Source: a virus
Virus record (IMG/VR): IMGVR_UViG_3300049855_000192
Location: 1 to 35,099 of that record
Length of the DNA stretch: 35,099 nt
Direction: 5' to 3' (one strand)
Part shown: piece after piece, positions 6,125-14,448 of the stretch
Position numbering within the stretch: position 1 is the first letter of the stretch
Layout of the letters: the number at the start of each line of letters is the position of its first letter
Translations under genes and position numbers: made by a program
Notes under the pieces: generated by a model
What the model was told of the DNA's origin: nothing
Database searches by the model: none
What the model saw: only the letters and a program-made list of their open reading frames with translations

Positions 6125-6565
6125 TCAGGGTCCCGTGATTCCTACAGTTCCATCGGCCAGAGTCATCTTGACTGACTGCGAAGCTGTCCCGCCGATGCGA
6201 GCGAAGTACACTCGGCCACCAGAAGGTGGATGGGGGACCCTCACCGACACGACCTGCTCAGCCGGAAACGGTCCTTCCCCTTGGGTAGCCGCTCTTGCGC
6301 CCGCACTGGTAGCAGCAGTTGCTACCGGGACAGCTGCTCCCGAGTTGAACGTGAAGAAGTAGGTCATCGTGCTGCCGGTTGGCAGGAGGCGAACCCACCT
6401 ACCGTGGGCCTCCGTCGGGATGACGTTCAGCTCCCCCGTAGTCGTCAGGGTGAAGTTCCCAAGGACATTCGTGTTAGCTACCCCGTCTCCGTAGCAAGCC
6501 GCCACGTCCGCCGCTGCCGACTGCGGCTCTGCAATTAGTTGGGTGATTCCGCCTGATGCTGCCAT
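6125..6565 (-). CDS. Hypothetical virion protein
   Basis: A 146-residue, mostly beta, Ala/Thr/Gly-rich protein (GNFTLTTTGELNVIPTEAHG, 'RWVRLLPTGSTMTYFFTF'). No signal peptide, membrane segment or catalytic motif. It sits one base downstream of the largest ejection-type protein and ends two bases before the start of the SGNH hydrolase, so it is probably a structural or tail-surface protein made late. Related sandwich-like proteins often decorate fibres or capsids, but I do not recognise the family. Confidence 0.55.
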   Translation of the reverse strand: MAASGGITQLIAEPQSAAADVAACYGDGVANTNVLGNFTLTTTGELNVIPTEAHGRWVRLLPTGSTMTYFFTFNSGAAVPVATAATSAGARAATQGEGPFPAEQVVSVRVPHPPSGGRVYFARIGGTASQSVKMTLADGTVGITGP

Positions 6566-6566
6566 G

Positions 6567-9092
6567 TTACTTACCTGTCCGTTGAAATTCGTCCTCTAAA
6601 AGACGCTTGATGATAGCCCGAGCGACGGCCGATTCCTCTTCCGTCAGAGGGTCTCCGGTGTCTTTTTCATGCCTGGTGGCTGCGCCTACGAATCGAGCCG
6701 GCTGCCCACCTTGGAGGTTCATGGCTTTCCAGTTTGGGACAGACTTGTCCAAGAACCGGTCCACCACGTCCTCCAGTGCCCTGCTTGCTTCCATCTTCGG
6801 TAGGCCTCCGCCGAGATTCTTCATGGCCGGCACTAGGCGGAGTAGATTGTTGGCCCTTAGGTAGGTGCCGCCACTGCCACTGATGCCGTTGACCGCTCGA
6901 CCCAGGTACTGTTTCCAGTTCCGAGTGGCCCGAAGCTGTTTGAGCGCCAAAAGCTTCTCTCCACTGTCCCCGCCGCCTCTAGCTGCTACGTCGCGGAATT
7001 GCTCAAAACGGACAGCATTCTCCGGGTTGACAGAACTCGCAATTCTGCCAACGAACACATCCCTTTCCCCAGGGCCAAACGCGGCCTTAGGCGGCAGGCT
7101 TTCGGCTAGCGCCTGAGCGGATTCCGCGTCTGGCGCCTTAGCCATCCTCAGCGGCTCGCCCTTCAACTCCTGAGGCAAGCCCATTGATGCGTTCTCTGTC
7201 TTGTAGATCGCCTTCGCTCTCTCCTCAGCCTTTTTAATGCCCGAATACCCATCAACCAGCTTCACCTTCCCAGACTTGTCTCGGATGGCGAAGTTGTCTA
7301 CTGCGGTAGCGTCTTCAGGTAGGTGAAACTCGTCTCGGAGTTCCAGAAGCACGTTCTTTACCGCCAGGTAGGTCTTGTCGGGCTCTTTGCCTGACTTAGC
7401 GATGCGCTCAATCTCGTCGATGTCAGCATCCAACTGCGCCGGAGTGATCTGGCGCCTGGCCTGTAGCCGCCGGCCGATTGCGCGAATCTCATTCGATCTC
7501 CCCCCGCCAGCCAGGTCACTGATGTCTCCACCAATTGCTAGGATTTTTCTGGCAGCGTCAGCCGTTCCTACGGCCTTGGGAGCCATGGAAATCGAGCCGT
7601 TGATAATGGCCGGCTCAACCATCTGCTCCCTTGCCCGCGCTGTCTCTTCCAGTGCCCCACGGTGTGCGGCTTCCTGCTCCAGAAGACGCTGAGAAGCCAA
7701 CGGGTCGGCCAGTTCATTAGCGAGCACAATGTCAGCTTCCTGCCCTTTAGCGGCAGCGTTAGACAGCCGATCCGAAATGTTTTTAGGGACACGCACGTTC
7801 CCAAGCGGCCCCATCTTAAGACCGGCGTCCTCCCCACGAAGAAGTACCTCCTGAGCGTTGCCTCCAGCCAGCGCCCTGGCGCCCTTTTGCATGGCTCCAC
7901 CAATGGCATGCCCAACAGCGCCAGCGCCTCCGCCCATGAGGGCAGCCTTCATTGTCTCAATCGGGTCAATCACGCCGTAGAGCCGCTTAGCTGCCTCCAC
8001 AGCAGAGTCTCCAGCATCCAAAGCATCGGCAGCCGCCTGAGCGATTGAGCGCGCCTGGCTGTCTACGCCCGACGTGATTGCCCCAGCTCCCATACTGGCC
8101 CCGAGCCGCCCTAGAGCCGACTCGCCCAGTACCCCGCCCAGCACCTTTGCTGAGCCCCTAGCAATCATCTCCGGGGCACCCACTGCGGCGCCGGCAAGCT
8201 GCCCAACAGTGTCAGCCGTGGGGTTACGGAGCCGCTGTTTCCTGTTCGACTCGGCAAGCTTGGGGTTGATGGCCCGCTGGAGTGGGTCAAGGTGACCAAG
8301 GGTCGCTGACTGTCCAAGCCCGCTCACAGCGGCTCCACCGGCATCCAGTGCCTTGGACATTGCCTTCTCTCCAGGGGAGAGCTTGCTAGTGAACTCGAGG
8401 CGGTAGATCGGCTTCCCCTCACGGATGGCGTTGGCCCTGGCTGCCTGCCAAGCAGCGTCGCGGTAGGCCTTGAACGCATCACTGCCAGCCAGCTCGCTGT
8501 CGCTGAGGGTGCTGGGGTCCAGGGCCTTGTTGCCGTAGTCCTCGATACCCTTCACCTTCGGCGTCCGGTGGGAGTTCGGCGATGCTGGCTCGGCCTCTGG
8601 CCCGTTCACCCCGTAGGGATGCTGTAGCTCCTTGGATACCCTCGCGGCGAGTGAGCCGCCTTCCCTCAGAGCGCCGCGAAAGTCCTCCAGGGTAGGCTCA
8701 TGCCAGTGACTGGTAGCGTTGTTGCCGCCCGAGGAGATAGCCGCTCCCAGTCCGCCGATGGGGTCCAGAGAGGGCTTTGGTGGAGGCTCATACTCGGGCG
8801 GGTCGCCGAACACCTTCAGATTGGAGGCGTTGTTCAGCGTGTCATCTTTGGTGGTCTGGCGGATTCGCTTGACCAGTTCCTCTTTGACCGGATCGACCTG
8901 CGCCGATGACCGGTACTCGTGGTGGCTTAGCGCCTGGTTGTACTCAGCCTGGGACTTCTCGTAGTCGGCAATCTTCGCCATCCTCCCAGCGCGCAACTCT
9001 GGCGCTAGGTTCGGGTCACCCAGAGAAGCTTTCGCCTTTTGGTACTTCCTCTCGTCGTACTCTGGCGCTGGAGAGTAAGTAGGCTCGCTCAC
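6567..9092 (-). CDS. Large internal virion / DNA ejection protein
   Basis: 841 residues, third and largest of three large genes in the place where P22-like phages keep their ejection proteins. Residues 1-270 are hydrophilic; then come Gly/Ala-rich, weakly hydrophobic segments without charges (about 295-345, 'TVGQLAGAAVGAPEMIARG', 'ASMGAGAITSGV'; and about 385-415, 'AALMGGGAGAVGHAIGGAMQ') that could insert in a membrane; the rest is charged and helical. That design suits a protein ejected from the virion to help DNA cross the envelope. No lysozyme or protease motif is visible. GTG start at 9092 overlaps the upstream stop. The role is inferred from position and composition. Confidence 0.6.
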   Translation of the reverse strand: MSEPTYSPAPEYDERKYQKAKASLGDPNLAPELRAGRMAKIADYEKSQAEYNQALSHHEYRSSAQVDPVKEELVKRIRQTTKDDTLNNASNLKVFGDPPEYEPPPKPSLDPIGGLGAAISSGGNNATSHWHEPTLEDFRGALREGGSLAARVSKELQHPYGVNGPEAEPASPNSHRTPKVKGIEDYGNKALDPSTLSDSELAGSDAFKAYRDAAWQAARANAIREGKPIYRLEFTSKLSPGEKAMSKALDAGGAAVSGLGQSATLGHLDPLQRAINPKLAESNRKQRLRNPTADTVGQLAGAAVGAPEMIARGSAKVLGGVLGESALGRLGASMGAGAITSGVDSQARSIAQAAADALDAGDSAVEAAKRLYGVIDPIETMKAALMGGGAGAVGHAIGGAMQKGARALAGGNAQEVLLRGEDAGLKMGPLGNVRVPKNISDRLSNAAAKGQEADIVLANELADPLASQRLLEQEAAHRGALEETARAREQMVEPAIINGSISMAPKAVGTADAARKILAIGGDISDLAGGGRSNEIRAIGRRLQARRQITPAQLDADIDEIERIAKSGKEPDKTYLAVKNVLLELRDEFHLPEDATAVDNFAIRDKSGKVKLVDGYSGIKKAEERAKAIYKTENASMGLPQELKGEPLRMAKAPDAESAQALAESLPPKAAFGPGERDVFVGRIASSVNPENAVRFEQFRDVAARGGGDSGEKLLALKQLRATRNWKQYLGRAVNGISGSGGTYLRANNLLRLVPAMKNLGGGLPKMEASRALEDVVDRFLDKSVPNWKAMNLQGGQPARFVGAATRHEKDTGDPLTEEESAVARAIIKRLLEDEFQRTGK

Positions 9093-10624
9093 TGGTCCAG
9101 TTCCGGGTCATAGCCGTTAGGGCTGGCTCCTGCGTTGTCCCGCCGAATGGTCTTCCCCAGAGCGGTTTTCCTTCTCTGAAGTATCGGGGCGTCAACCTTG
9201 CCCTCATTCTGCGCCGCATATGCCTCTTCTAGGTCAGATGCTACCTCGTCACGGGTGACCGAGTTGATCCGTCGCTGCTCAGCGATGACCATCTTGATCT
9301 TCTTCATGTACTCAGCGTCCACAGCCCCACCGCCGAGACGAGACAGGTAGTTGGTTAGTCCCGTGATCATGCCGTCCAGTTGGTCGTACCTCGCGCGCTC
9401 TCGCTCGCTAACCGTTGCTCCAGAACGCGACTGCACCAGCACGTCCACGGCATTGCGCTGAAGCGCTGGGTCGGGGGAGTTTGCAAGCGCCTCGGCTTGA
9501 GCCAGAAGCCGGTCACTCTCGTTGAGTTTACCAACGGCCCCTCGGCTCTCCGTGATGTAGCCCTTGATGCTCTCAGCTCGGTCTTCCTTAGGTCCCAGGG
9601 CTTGGAACTTGCCAGGCGCCCCACCACCGCCGCCTCCCAAGTGAGCCTTGGCGCCAATCTGCTTCAGGTCCAGCTTATTGAACCCGCCAGTCTCTTCCTT
9701 GAACTGGTTGGCAGCAAAGTCGATGGCCTGCTTCGTCGAGATACCCTCAACGCTCATCAGGTTACTGGCCGTCTCCTGGGCGCGCTTAGCCGCCTGAGCG
9801 ATCCGGGGGTCACTGTGCTGGGTGTACGGCTCGAACACTGCCCCCACCATGGGGCCGTAGCTGCCTTTGCCTCCGGGCACGTCCTCGTACAGCTTCTTCC
9901 CACCTTTGGAGATGACGTTCGGGAGATGCTGGGTAGCTAGGCGAGGCAGCGGCTCCTGCCCGCCGATGTCCTCCTGAGCTGCTGCCTTGAACGCAGGGTC
10001 GTCAACGTCACCAAGGTCCTCAGGCTCATCTGGCGACTGAGGCAGGAGCTTCTTGTACTCCTCGGTCGTCTTTCCGTTCTGCTCATAGCGCCCAGGGGAT
10101 GACTGCGATCCGTCGATGAGCTGCTTCTCGAAGTCTCCCTGCGAGAGGTCGGGCTCTTCGGGCCCAGCCGGTTCATTCAGCTCCTCATCACGAGCCGGTG
10201 CTACATCTGGCAAAGGGCCTCCCAGGCTTGAGCCGTTGAAGGCCCTGAGGTTCGGCACCTTCGACGCAGGCGTGGCAGGGCCACCCTCCTGCACATCCAT
10301 CCCAAAGCGCTTCAGCTTCTGAATGGACTGGCCGATAGCTACGTCGTCCTTCCGTTTGACGGCGTCCTGGTACTCGGCAAGCAGGCCTTCGACCTCCGCC
10401 TTGTCGTCCTTGGAGAACCGATGGGCCTGGTCGTCCTGCTGGACCTTCAGGAAGGCATCACTGCGCTTGGCGTTCTGCTGCTCAAGCTCATAGCTCCGGT
10501 CATTCTCCAGGTTATGCCTGTCGTCCAGGCGACGATTGCGCCGCTGGGCGATGATCTCGTCCACCCCAGAGAGGTCGAGCGGCTTGGAGCTGGGAGGAGT
10601 CAGGAAGGCGCTGAAGGGGTTCAT
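9089..10624 (-). CDS. Internal virion / ejection-type protein
   Basis: 511 residues, hydrophilic and highly helical, with a coiled coil at about 20-110 (NRRLDDRHNLENDRSYELEQ), a Pro/Glu-rich linker at about 115-230, a Gly run (GGGGGG, about 330) and a helical C-terminal domain ('RGAVGKLNESDRLLAQAEAL', 'ARYDQLDGMITGLTNYLSRL'). That last part resembles domains I have seen in internal virion proteins of podovirus-like phages. It overlaps both neighbours by ATGA/GTGA, so the three ejection-type proteins are made in one coupled series. No enzyme motif. Confidence 0.55.
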   Translation of the reverse strand: MNPFSAFLTPPSSKPLDLSGVDEIIAQRRNRRLDDRHNLENDRSYELEQQNAKRSDAFLKVQQDDQAHRFSKDDKAEVEGLLAEYQDAVKRKDDVAIGQSIQKLKRFGMDVQEGGPATPASKVPNLRAFNGSSLGGPLPDVAPARDEELNEPAGPEEPDLSQGDFEKQLIDGSQSSPGRYEQNGKTTEEYKKLLPQSPDEPEDLGDVDDPAFKAAAQEDIGGQEPLPRLATQHLPNVISKGGKKLYEDVPGGKGSYGPMVGAVFEPYTQHSDPRIAQAAKRAQETASNLMSVEGISTKQAIDFAANQFKEETGGFNKLDLKQIGAKAHLGGGGGGAPGKFQALGPKEDRAESIKGYITESRGAVGKLNESDRLLAQAEALANSPDPALQRNAVDVLVQSRSGATVSERERARYDQLDGMITGLTNYLSRLGGGAVDAEYMKKIKMVIAEQRRINSVTRDEVASDLEEAYAAQNEGKVDAPILQRRKTALGKTIRRDNAGASPNGYDPELDQ

Positions 10625-11706
10625 GTCCAGTTCCCATCCTCACGGGCCTTGCGGTCCTTTCGGTCCTTCCAGTCCTCGTAACCTTTCACCCCGCCCGTGA
10701 TAAGGTTGAGGGTGTCTTGGGCGTTCTTGCCCTCGTTTGTCAGCGTCGCGTTGCCCTCAGCCACCCCGCCAGAGGAAGCGTCTCCCTCTATCGCAGTGTC
10801 GTCTGAAAGCAGACTTCCCAGGTGTCTGCGGATGATGTCCGCCAACCGATCCCCGCTCGTTGTTTCGTTGTTGACGTAGTTCTGGAACCTGGTGTTCTTG
10901 AAATTCTCGGCTGAATTAGCAGCGTCCTGGCCGGCGTTGGTGCGGTCGAGTCCAAGCTTCTCCGCATCGATTCCCAGCTTAGACAGCAGCTCCACCCACT
11001 GTCTCTGCTGGTCGCCCATCGTGTTGTTTTGCGTATCGGCACCGGACGCGAGGTTGCCGCCTAGCCCCTCCCATGCCCGCTGCTCTGCCAAGCGCTGGAG
11101 GTTGTACTGGGCCTCATTCTTGGCTTTGTCAGCCTCAAGGTCGGTGATGCCACGGGAAACCTGGTCGTTCGCAGCCGAAGACCCATAGGCCCCCCGGGCA
11201 GCCATGATCCGGTTGATGTTCTCCGTCGAGCGCTTCTCGGCGTTGTCGTACCAGGCGGCGAGTCCAGGGTCTGACGCGATGTCAGGCATGTGCCCCTGAA
11301 AATGGTTGAACCAGTCGTTCTGCCGGTTGTTTACCTGGACCCTGTTGTTCGGGTCCTGGAACTGCGCCAGGAGACCAAGGTTGTTCACCTCACCCGACCC
11401 GGGAGTGTTGTAGACCCCTTTGTTGTCCTCCCAGTTCTGCTGGCCGGGACCCATAACCGTCATGTCCACCCCCTCCATCTGGGGCTGGTCTTGGCCGGTC
11501 GTGATGCCTCCGGTTGTATACGTGCCTAGGACACGGTTAGCGTCGCTCGCTGCTGTCCCAGGGTGGGCAGTATCTACAGGTGGCGCTAATTTCCCACCCG
11601 TATTTGTGATGGGCTTCTGCGCTTTGGGGCCACCGCCGATGAACGGGTCGATTACCGTGTCCCCGACCTCCGAGAAGGTATTGAGTAAATCGTCTCCCCA
11701 GCCCAT
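10621..11706 (-). CDS. Internal virion / ejection-type protein
   Basis: 361 residues starting MGWGDDLLNTFSEVGDTVID. I choose ATG at 11706 because it overlaps the upstream stop as TAATG; a longer frame to 11772 would lie within the upstream gene. The first 120 residues are Gly/Pro/Thr-rich; residues about 130-260 hold the recognisable part, 'PGLAAWYDNAEKRSTENINR' and 'AARGAYGSSAANDQVSRGIT', a motif common in podovirus virion proteins that are usually labelled internal or ejection proteins. The end is charged and helical (GYEDWKDRKDRKAREDG). Role inferred from this motif and position. Confidence 0.6.
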   Translation of the reverse strand: MGWGDDLLNTFSEVGDTVIDPFIGGGPKAQKPITNTGGKLAPPVDTAHPGTAASDANRVLGTYTTGGITTGQDQPQMEGVDMTVMGPGQQNWEDNKGVYNTPGSGEVNNLGLLAQFQDPNNRVQVNNRQNDWFNHFQGHMPDIASDPGLAAWYDNAEKRSTENINRIMAARGAYGSSAANDQVSRGITDLEADKAKNEAQYNLQRLAEQRAWEGLGGNLASGADTQNNTMGDQQRQWVELLSKLGIDAEKLGLDRTNAGQDAANSAENFKNTRFQNYVNNETTSGDRLADIIRRHLGSLLSDDTAIEGDASSGGVAEGNATLTNEGKNAQDTLNLITGGVKGYEDWKDRKDRKAREDGNWT

Positions 11707-12167
11707 TAGAAACGGTTCCCCTTGAAGGCGTTGTACTTGTCGGAGCCAATAGCGTTCGGCTCCGATCCCCATACGTCTAGGCCGGTGTTCTGGTCAGTCT
11801 TCCGGTTAGCTGCCGTGTCCCAGGTCAGCCCCATACCAGGATGGTAAGCCCACTGTGGAGGAGGCGGCGGGGCCTTTGGGCCAAGGAACCCCTCCAGAAA
11901 CCCCGCCGGGTGCCCAGCCACCACATCCCTCACGCCAGGATCAGACACAATCCCAGCCAAGATGCTCTCTTTGCTCCTGGGGGCAGAAGGGCTTTGAGCA
12001 GACCAGCCTCCTGGCTCAGCGACCATCGGGTCCACAGGGTAAGTCACCCCTGAACCCGTGCCTGCGCCAGTGGCAGCAACAAACGGATCGCCTGCTCCAA
12101 TCAAGTCGTTCTTCTTCACGAAGTTCTCAGCCCCGTGGAGAAGCTTGCCCAAAAATCCCAGGTTCAT
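11706..12167 (-). CDS. Small Gly/Pro-rich virion-type protein
   Basis: 153 residues starting MNLGFLGKLLHGAENFVKKN, an amphipathic helix with a hydrophobic face, then a Gly/Pro/Ala-rich part with a PPPP run (about 112-118, GPKAPPPPPQWAYH). It is the last of four small proteins that begin with a short Gly-rich or hydrophobic helix and precede the large ejection proteins. In P22-like genomes this position holds small ejected or tail-tip proteins. No known domain. Confidence 0.55.
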   Translation of the reverse strand: MNLGFLGKLLHGAENFVKKNDLIGAGDPFVAATGAGTGSGVTYPVDPMVAEPGGWSAQSPSAPRSKESILAGIVSDPGVRDVVAGHPAGFLEGFLGPKAPPPPPQWAYHPGMGLTWDTAANRKTDQNTGLDVWGSEPNAIGSDKYNAFKGNRF

Positions 12168-12170
12168 GAG

Positions 12171-12527
12171 TTACCTCTGTGGAGGACGACCACCACCAAT
12201 GCCAAAGCCTGTTGGGCTCATGGGGCTTTGCAGGCCACCCGGCGCTGGGTTGTAGCTCACCCCAGACTGAGGCTGCTGCGCAAAGTTCACGCCTGGAGGA
12301 GGTGGAGGGCCACCGGGTCCACCGGGGCCACCTGGACCACCGGGAGGGGCCTGGTCACCGCCAGTGATACCCAGAGCCTTGCCAAGCCCCAACGGGTCAG
12401 GGAGGCCACCAAGCAGGCCGCTAAGGAAGCCGCCGCCTTTGCCGCCCGAGCCACCACTGAAGATGCCCAGGGGGTCCAAGAGACTGCCGCCACCACCGCC
12501 GCCACCGCCGCCTAGAATGCTACCCAT
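12171..12527 (-). CDS. Gly-rich low-complexity protein
   Basis: 118 residues starting MGSILGGGGGGGGGSLLDPL, with further Gly/Pro runs (GGPGGPGGPGGPPPPPG). I choose ATG at 12527, which has an AGAGG ribosome binding site 6 bases upstream; a longer start at 12548 lacks one and lies inside the upstream gene. The composition is low complexity, with no domain. It shares the Leu-Gly-Gly-Gly N-terminal style with the 87-residue protein at 12754-13017, so both may be membrane-active virion peptides, but this is a guess. Confidence 0.5.
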   Translation of the reverse strand: MGSILGGGGGGGGGSLLDPLGIFSGGSGGKGGGFLSGLLGGLPDPLGLGKALGITGGDQAPPGGPGGPGGPGGPPPPPGVNFAQQPQSGVSYNPAPGGLQSPMSPTGFGIGGGRPPQR

Positions 12528-12753
12528 TGAAACCTCTGATTCCGCCACCGGTAGGGCCCGGCATGCCTGTAAATGGACTCACTGAACTGCCGCTGAAATT
12601 GCGGCTTTGATCTGGTCGGTTGTTCTCAGCCAAGATCTGGCCAAGCGACGGGGGAGCCGGAGTGGATGGACCCTTGTCGTCCTTGTCGTCCTTGCTGCCC
12701 ATCATTCCCATGATGCCAGTCACGATTGGAATTGCTGCTGCCATGAATCCCAT
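12520..12753 (-). CDS. 77-aa protein with hydrophobic N-terminus
   Basis: Starts MGFMAAAIPIVTGIMGMMGS, one hydrophobic helix of about 20 residues, followed by a charged DDKDDKG cluster and a Pro/Ser/Gly-rich tail. This could be a membrane peptide or a virion protein that inserts in the host membrane upon ejection. The ATG follows directly after the TGA of the upstream gene (TGAATG) and its stop overlaps the next gene by 8 bases. Not recognised. Confidence 0.5.
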   Translation of the reverse strand: MGFMAAAIPIVTGIMGMMGSKDDKDDKGPSTPAPPSLGQILAENNRPDQSRNFSGSSVSPFTGMPGPTGGGIRGFNG

Positions 12754-13017
12754 TCAGTACCTGTTCTTTCCCATAGGGAACATGTCCTGTACGTAGCCAC
12801 GGCCCTCAGTCTTCTTGTGGCCACCATACCCTGTCTCTAGGGCGTTGTTCATACCCTGGTAGGCTGCCATTTCCTGGTTCCCTGCGTTGAGATGGGCTTG
12901 TGCCAGCTCTGGACGGTAGCGCTGCATGTCTGCCCTGGCTTGACGCAAGGCCTCTAGCTGCGCTTCTTGACCAGGTGATGACCCTCCGCCAAGTAATCCT
13001 GAAAACAGACTTCCCAT
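12754..13017 (-). CDS. 87-aa virion-type protein
   Basis: Starts MGSLFSGLLGGGSSPGQEAQ, then a long amphipathic helix (LEALRQARADMQRYRPELAQ) and a Gly/Lys-rich end. The pattern of a short hydrophobic Gly-rich head and a coiled body suits a minor virion or ejection protein. It lies three bases after the stop of the gp10-like gene, where P22 has its tail needle gene; it is much too short for a needle. Not recognised. Confidence 0.5.
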   Translation of the reverse strand: MGSLFSGLLGGGSSPGQEAQLEALRQARADMQRYRPELAQAHLNAGNQEMAAYQGMNNALETGYGGHKKTEGRGYVQDMFPMGKNRY

Positions 13018-13020
13018 TGG

Positions 13021-14448
13021 TTACTCCAGAACTTCAAAGTCTTCGCTTGCAGACACCAGCACCAGCTCGTCGGTGCCGGTGAACTCGAAACGCCACTGCC
13101 TGCGGCGGTAGGTGCCGAGCGAGTTGAACTCTAGCACGGGATGGGTATCTCCTGACCCACCCAAATCAATCGGCAGGCCGGGTTCCCATGGTCCCGGCTG
13201 GTCCCGGTAGGAAAGCCACGCCTGCGGGCCTGTGGCGCCTGTGGTCTGTCCTCTGCGGAAGACCAGTCTGACTGACTGGCAGTGCTTCTTCCGGTCGGTT
13301 CCACGTGAAACGTAGCCGGTTTCGATGTGAGCCCGGATGGGCTCCCCAAGGTCGGTCAGGGCGTCGGACGAAAGCTCGGCGATATGCCCGTCCACCGTCC
13401 CCACGACGTTCACGTTCGTGTCCTGCCGCAGGTGATGGCTCAGGACAGTGAAGGGCGTGTAGTTGGATGTGGCAGGGTCCCAGCCTCCCCACTGGCCCCA
13501 GCCTGAGCCGTCCTGGAAGACGAAGGTCCTGCCATCGGTCGGGAAGGTCCAGACCAAGGCATCCACGTTACCTGAGAGTACTCGGTATCCGTAGCAGTCC
13601 GCATAGGTCCCGATGCCGTCTAGCGTCTTGGCGATGGGCTCTGAGATGTCCTTGTAGGTGCGCCCGTCGGAGATTTGGATGCGCTTGAACTGGTCTAACC
13701 AGCCGTACGCCTGGTCCCTCTTGATGACCGAATACGCGGCCCCACACCCAATTTCCCTAGTAGCCTCTGGTAGGTAGACCGTGTTCGGGTCGGGACCCCA
13801 GACCTGCACCGTCCCCTGACCAAAAGCAAATATGTTGTTAGTGTTTTCGGCAATTGCAAGTACGGCATCGGGGCGAGCTTCAGCCGTGATGTATCCGGCA
13901 GGCGGAGCGAAGGTCCAGTTCTCAGCTCCGGAGTAATCCGTGTTCCCAAGGAACGTGTCTGAGTACCGAATAGCTGTCCTGTTGACCAGCAAGTCATTCG
14001 CCAGGAGGCGCGAAGCGTGGGCGATGACGTGGGATCCGAAGGGCGGGGAACCCCCGAGCACGTCACAAGTCCGGCCGGCTCGAACGTACTTGAGTATCTC
14101 CCTGCCACCAGCGATGGCGACTATCATCTCCGTCTGAGCAAAGATGGGCCTGAGGGTGCCTGGCAGGGAGTTCTGTACTACCCGGGTTACGCCTCCAGCC
14201 ACCTCGTACAGCACTCGCCCTGGACCAGCTGACATGGCCAGGAGCATCCCGTCATCGGTACAGAACAGTCCCTCTATGCCCACCGAGTTCACCACGGTCT
14301 CCGGCGCTTCCGAATAGGCGCGGATACCAGGGCGACGGGTCACAGCCCCAGCGGGGTCAACGACCACGTTCATGGACATGACGCCAGCGCCGGCCAACGG
14401 CTCGATGCCGGAAGCTTGCTGGTTGGTGAAGGGGATGGGTTGAGCCAA
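13021..14448 (-). CDS. P22 gp10-like packaged-DNA stabilisation / tail hub protein
   Basis: 475 residues, the length of P22 gp10. The features I recognise are 'RRPGIRAYSE' near the start, 'ANDLLVNRTAIRYSDTFLGN' then ENWTFAPPAGYI, 'AENTNNIFAFGQGTVQVWG', 'EIGCGAAYSVIKRDQAYGWL', and a beta-rich propeller-like body. Gp10 forms the second ring of the short tail, closes the portal channel after packaging and carries the spikes. Context fits: the gp4-like adaptor and the tailspike-like protein are immediately upstream. The start is TTG at 14448, preceded by GGGAG; the upstream stop TAA is directly adjacent. Confidence 0.85.
   Translation of the reverse strand: MAQPIPFTNQQASGIEPLAGAGVMSMNVVVDPAGAVTRRPGIRAYSEAPETVVNSVGIEGLFCTDDGMLLAMSAGPGRVLYEVAGGVTRVVQNSLPGTLRPIFAQTEMIVAIAGGREILKYVRAGRTCDVLGGSPPFGSHVIAHASRLLANDLLVNRTAIRYSDTFLGNTDYSGAENWTFAPPAGYITAEARPDAVLAIAENTNNIFAFGQGTVQVWGPDPNTVYLPEATREIGCGAAYSVIKRDQAYGWLDQFKRIQISDGRTYKDISEPIAKTLDGIGTYADCYGYRVLSGNVDALVWTFPTDGRTFVFQDGSGWGQWGGWDPATSNYTPFTVLSHHLRQDTNVNVVGTVDGHIAELSSDALTDLGEPIRAHIETGYVSRGTDRKKHCQSVRLVFRRGQTTGATGPQAWLSYRDQPGPWEPGLPIDLGGSGDTHPVLEFNSLGTYRRRQWRFEFTGTDELVLVSASEDFEVLE

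Noticed and set aside
9380-9940. Plus-strand frame of 186 codons opposite an ejection-type gene
   Set aside because: Antisense frame without start signal or recognisable motif; the minus-strand gene is coupled on both sides.
12171-12527. CCACC/GCC trinucleotide-rich stretch as a non-coding repeat
   Set aside because: It is the Gly/Pro codon run of a coding region with its own ribosome binding site.
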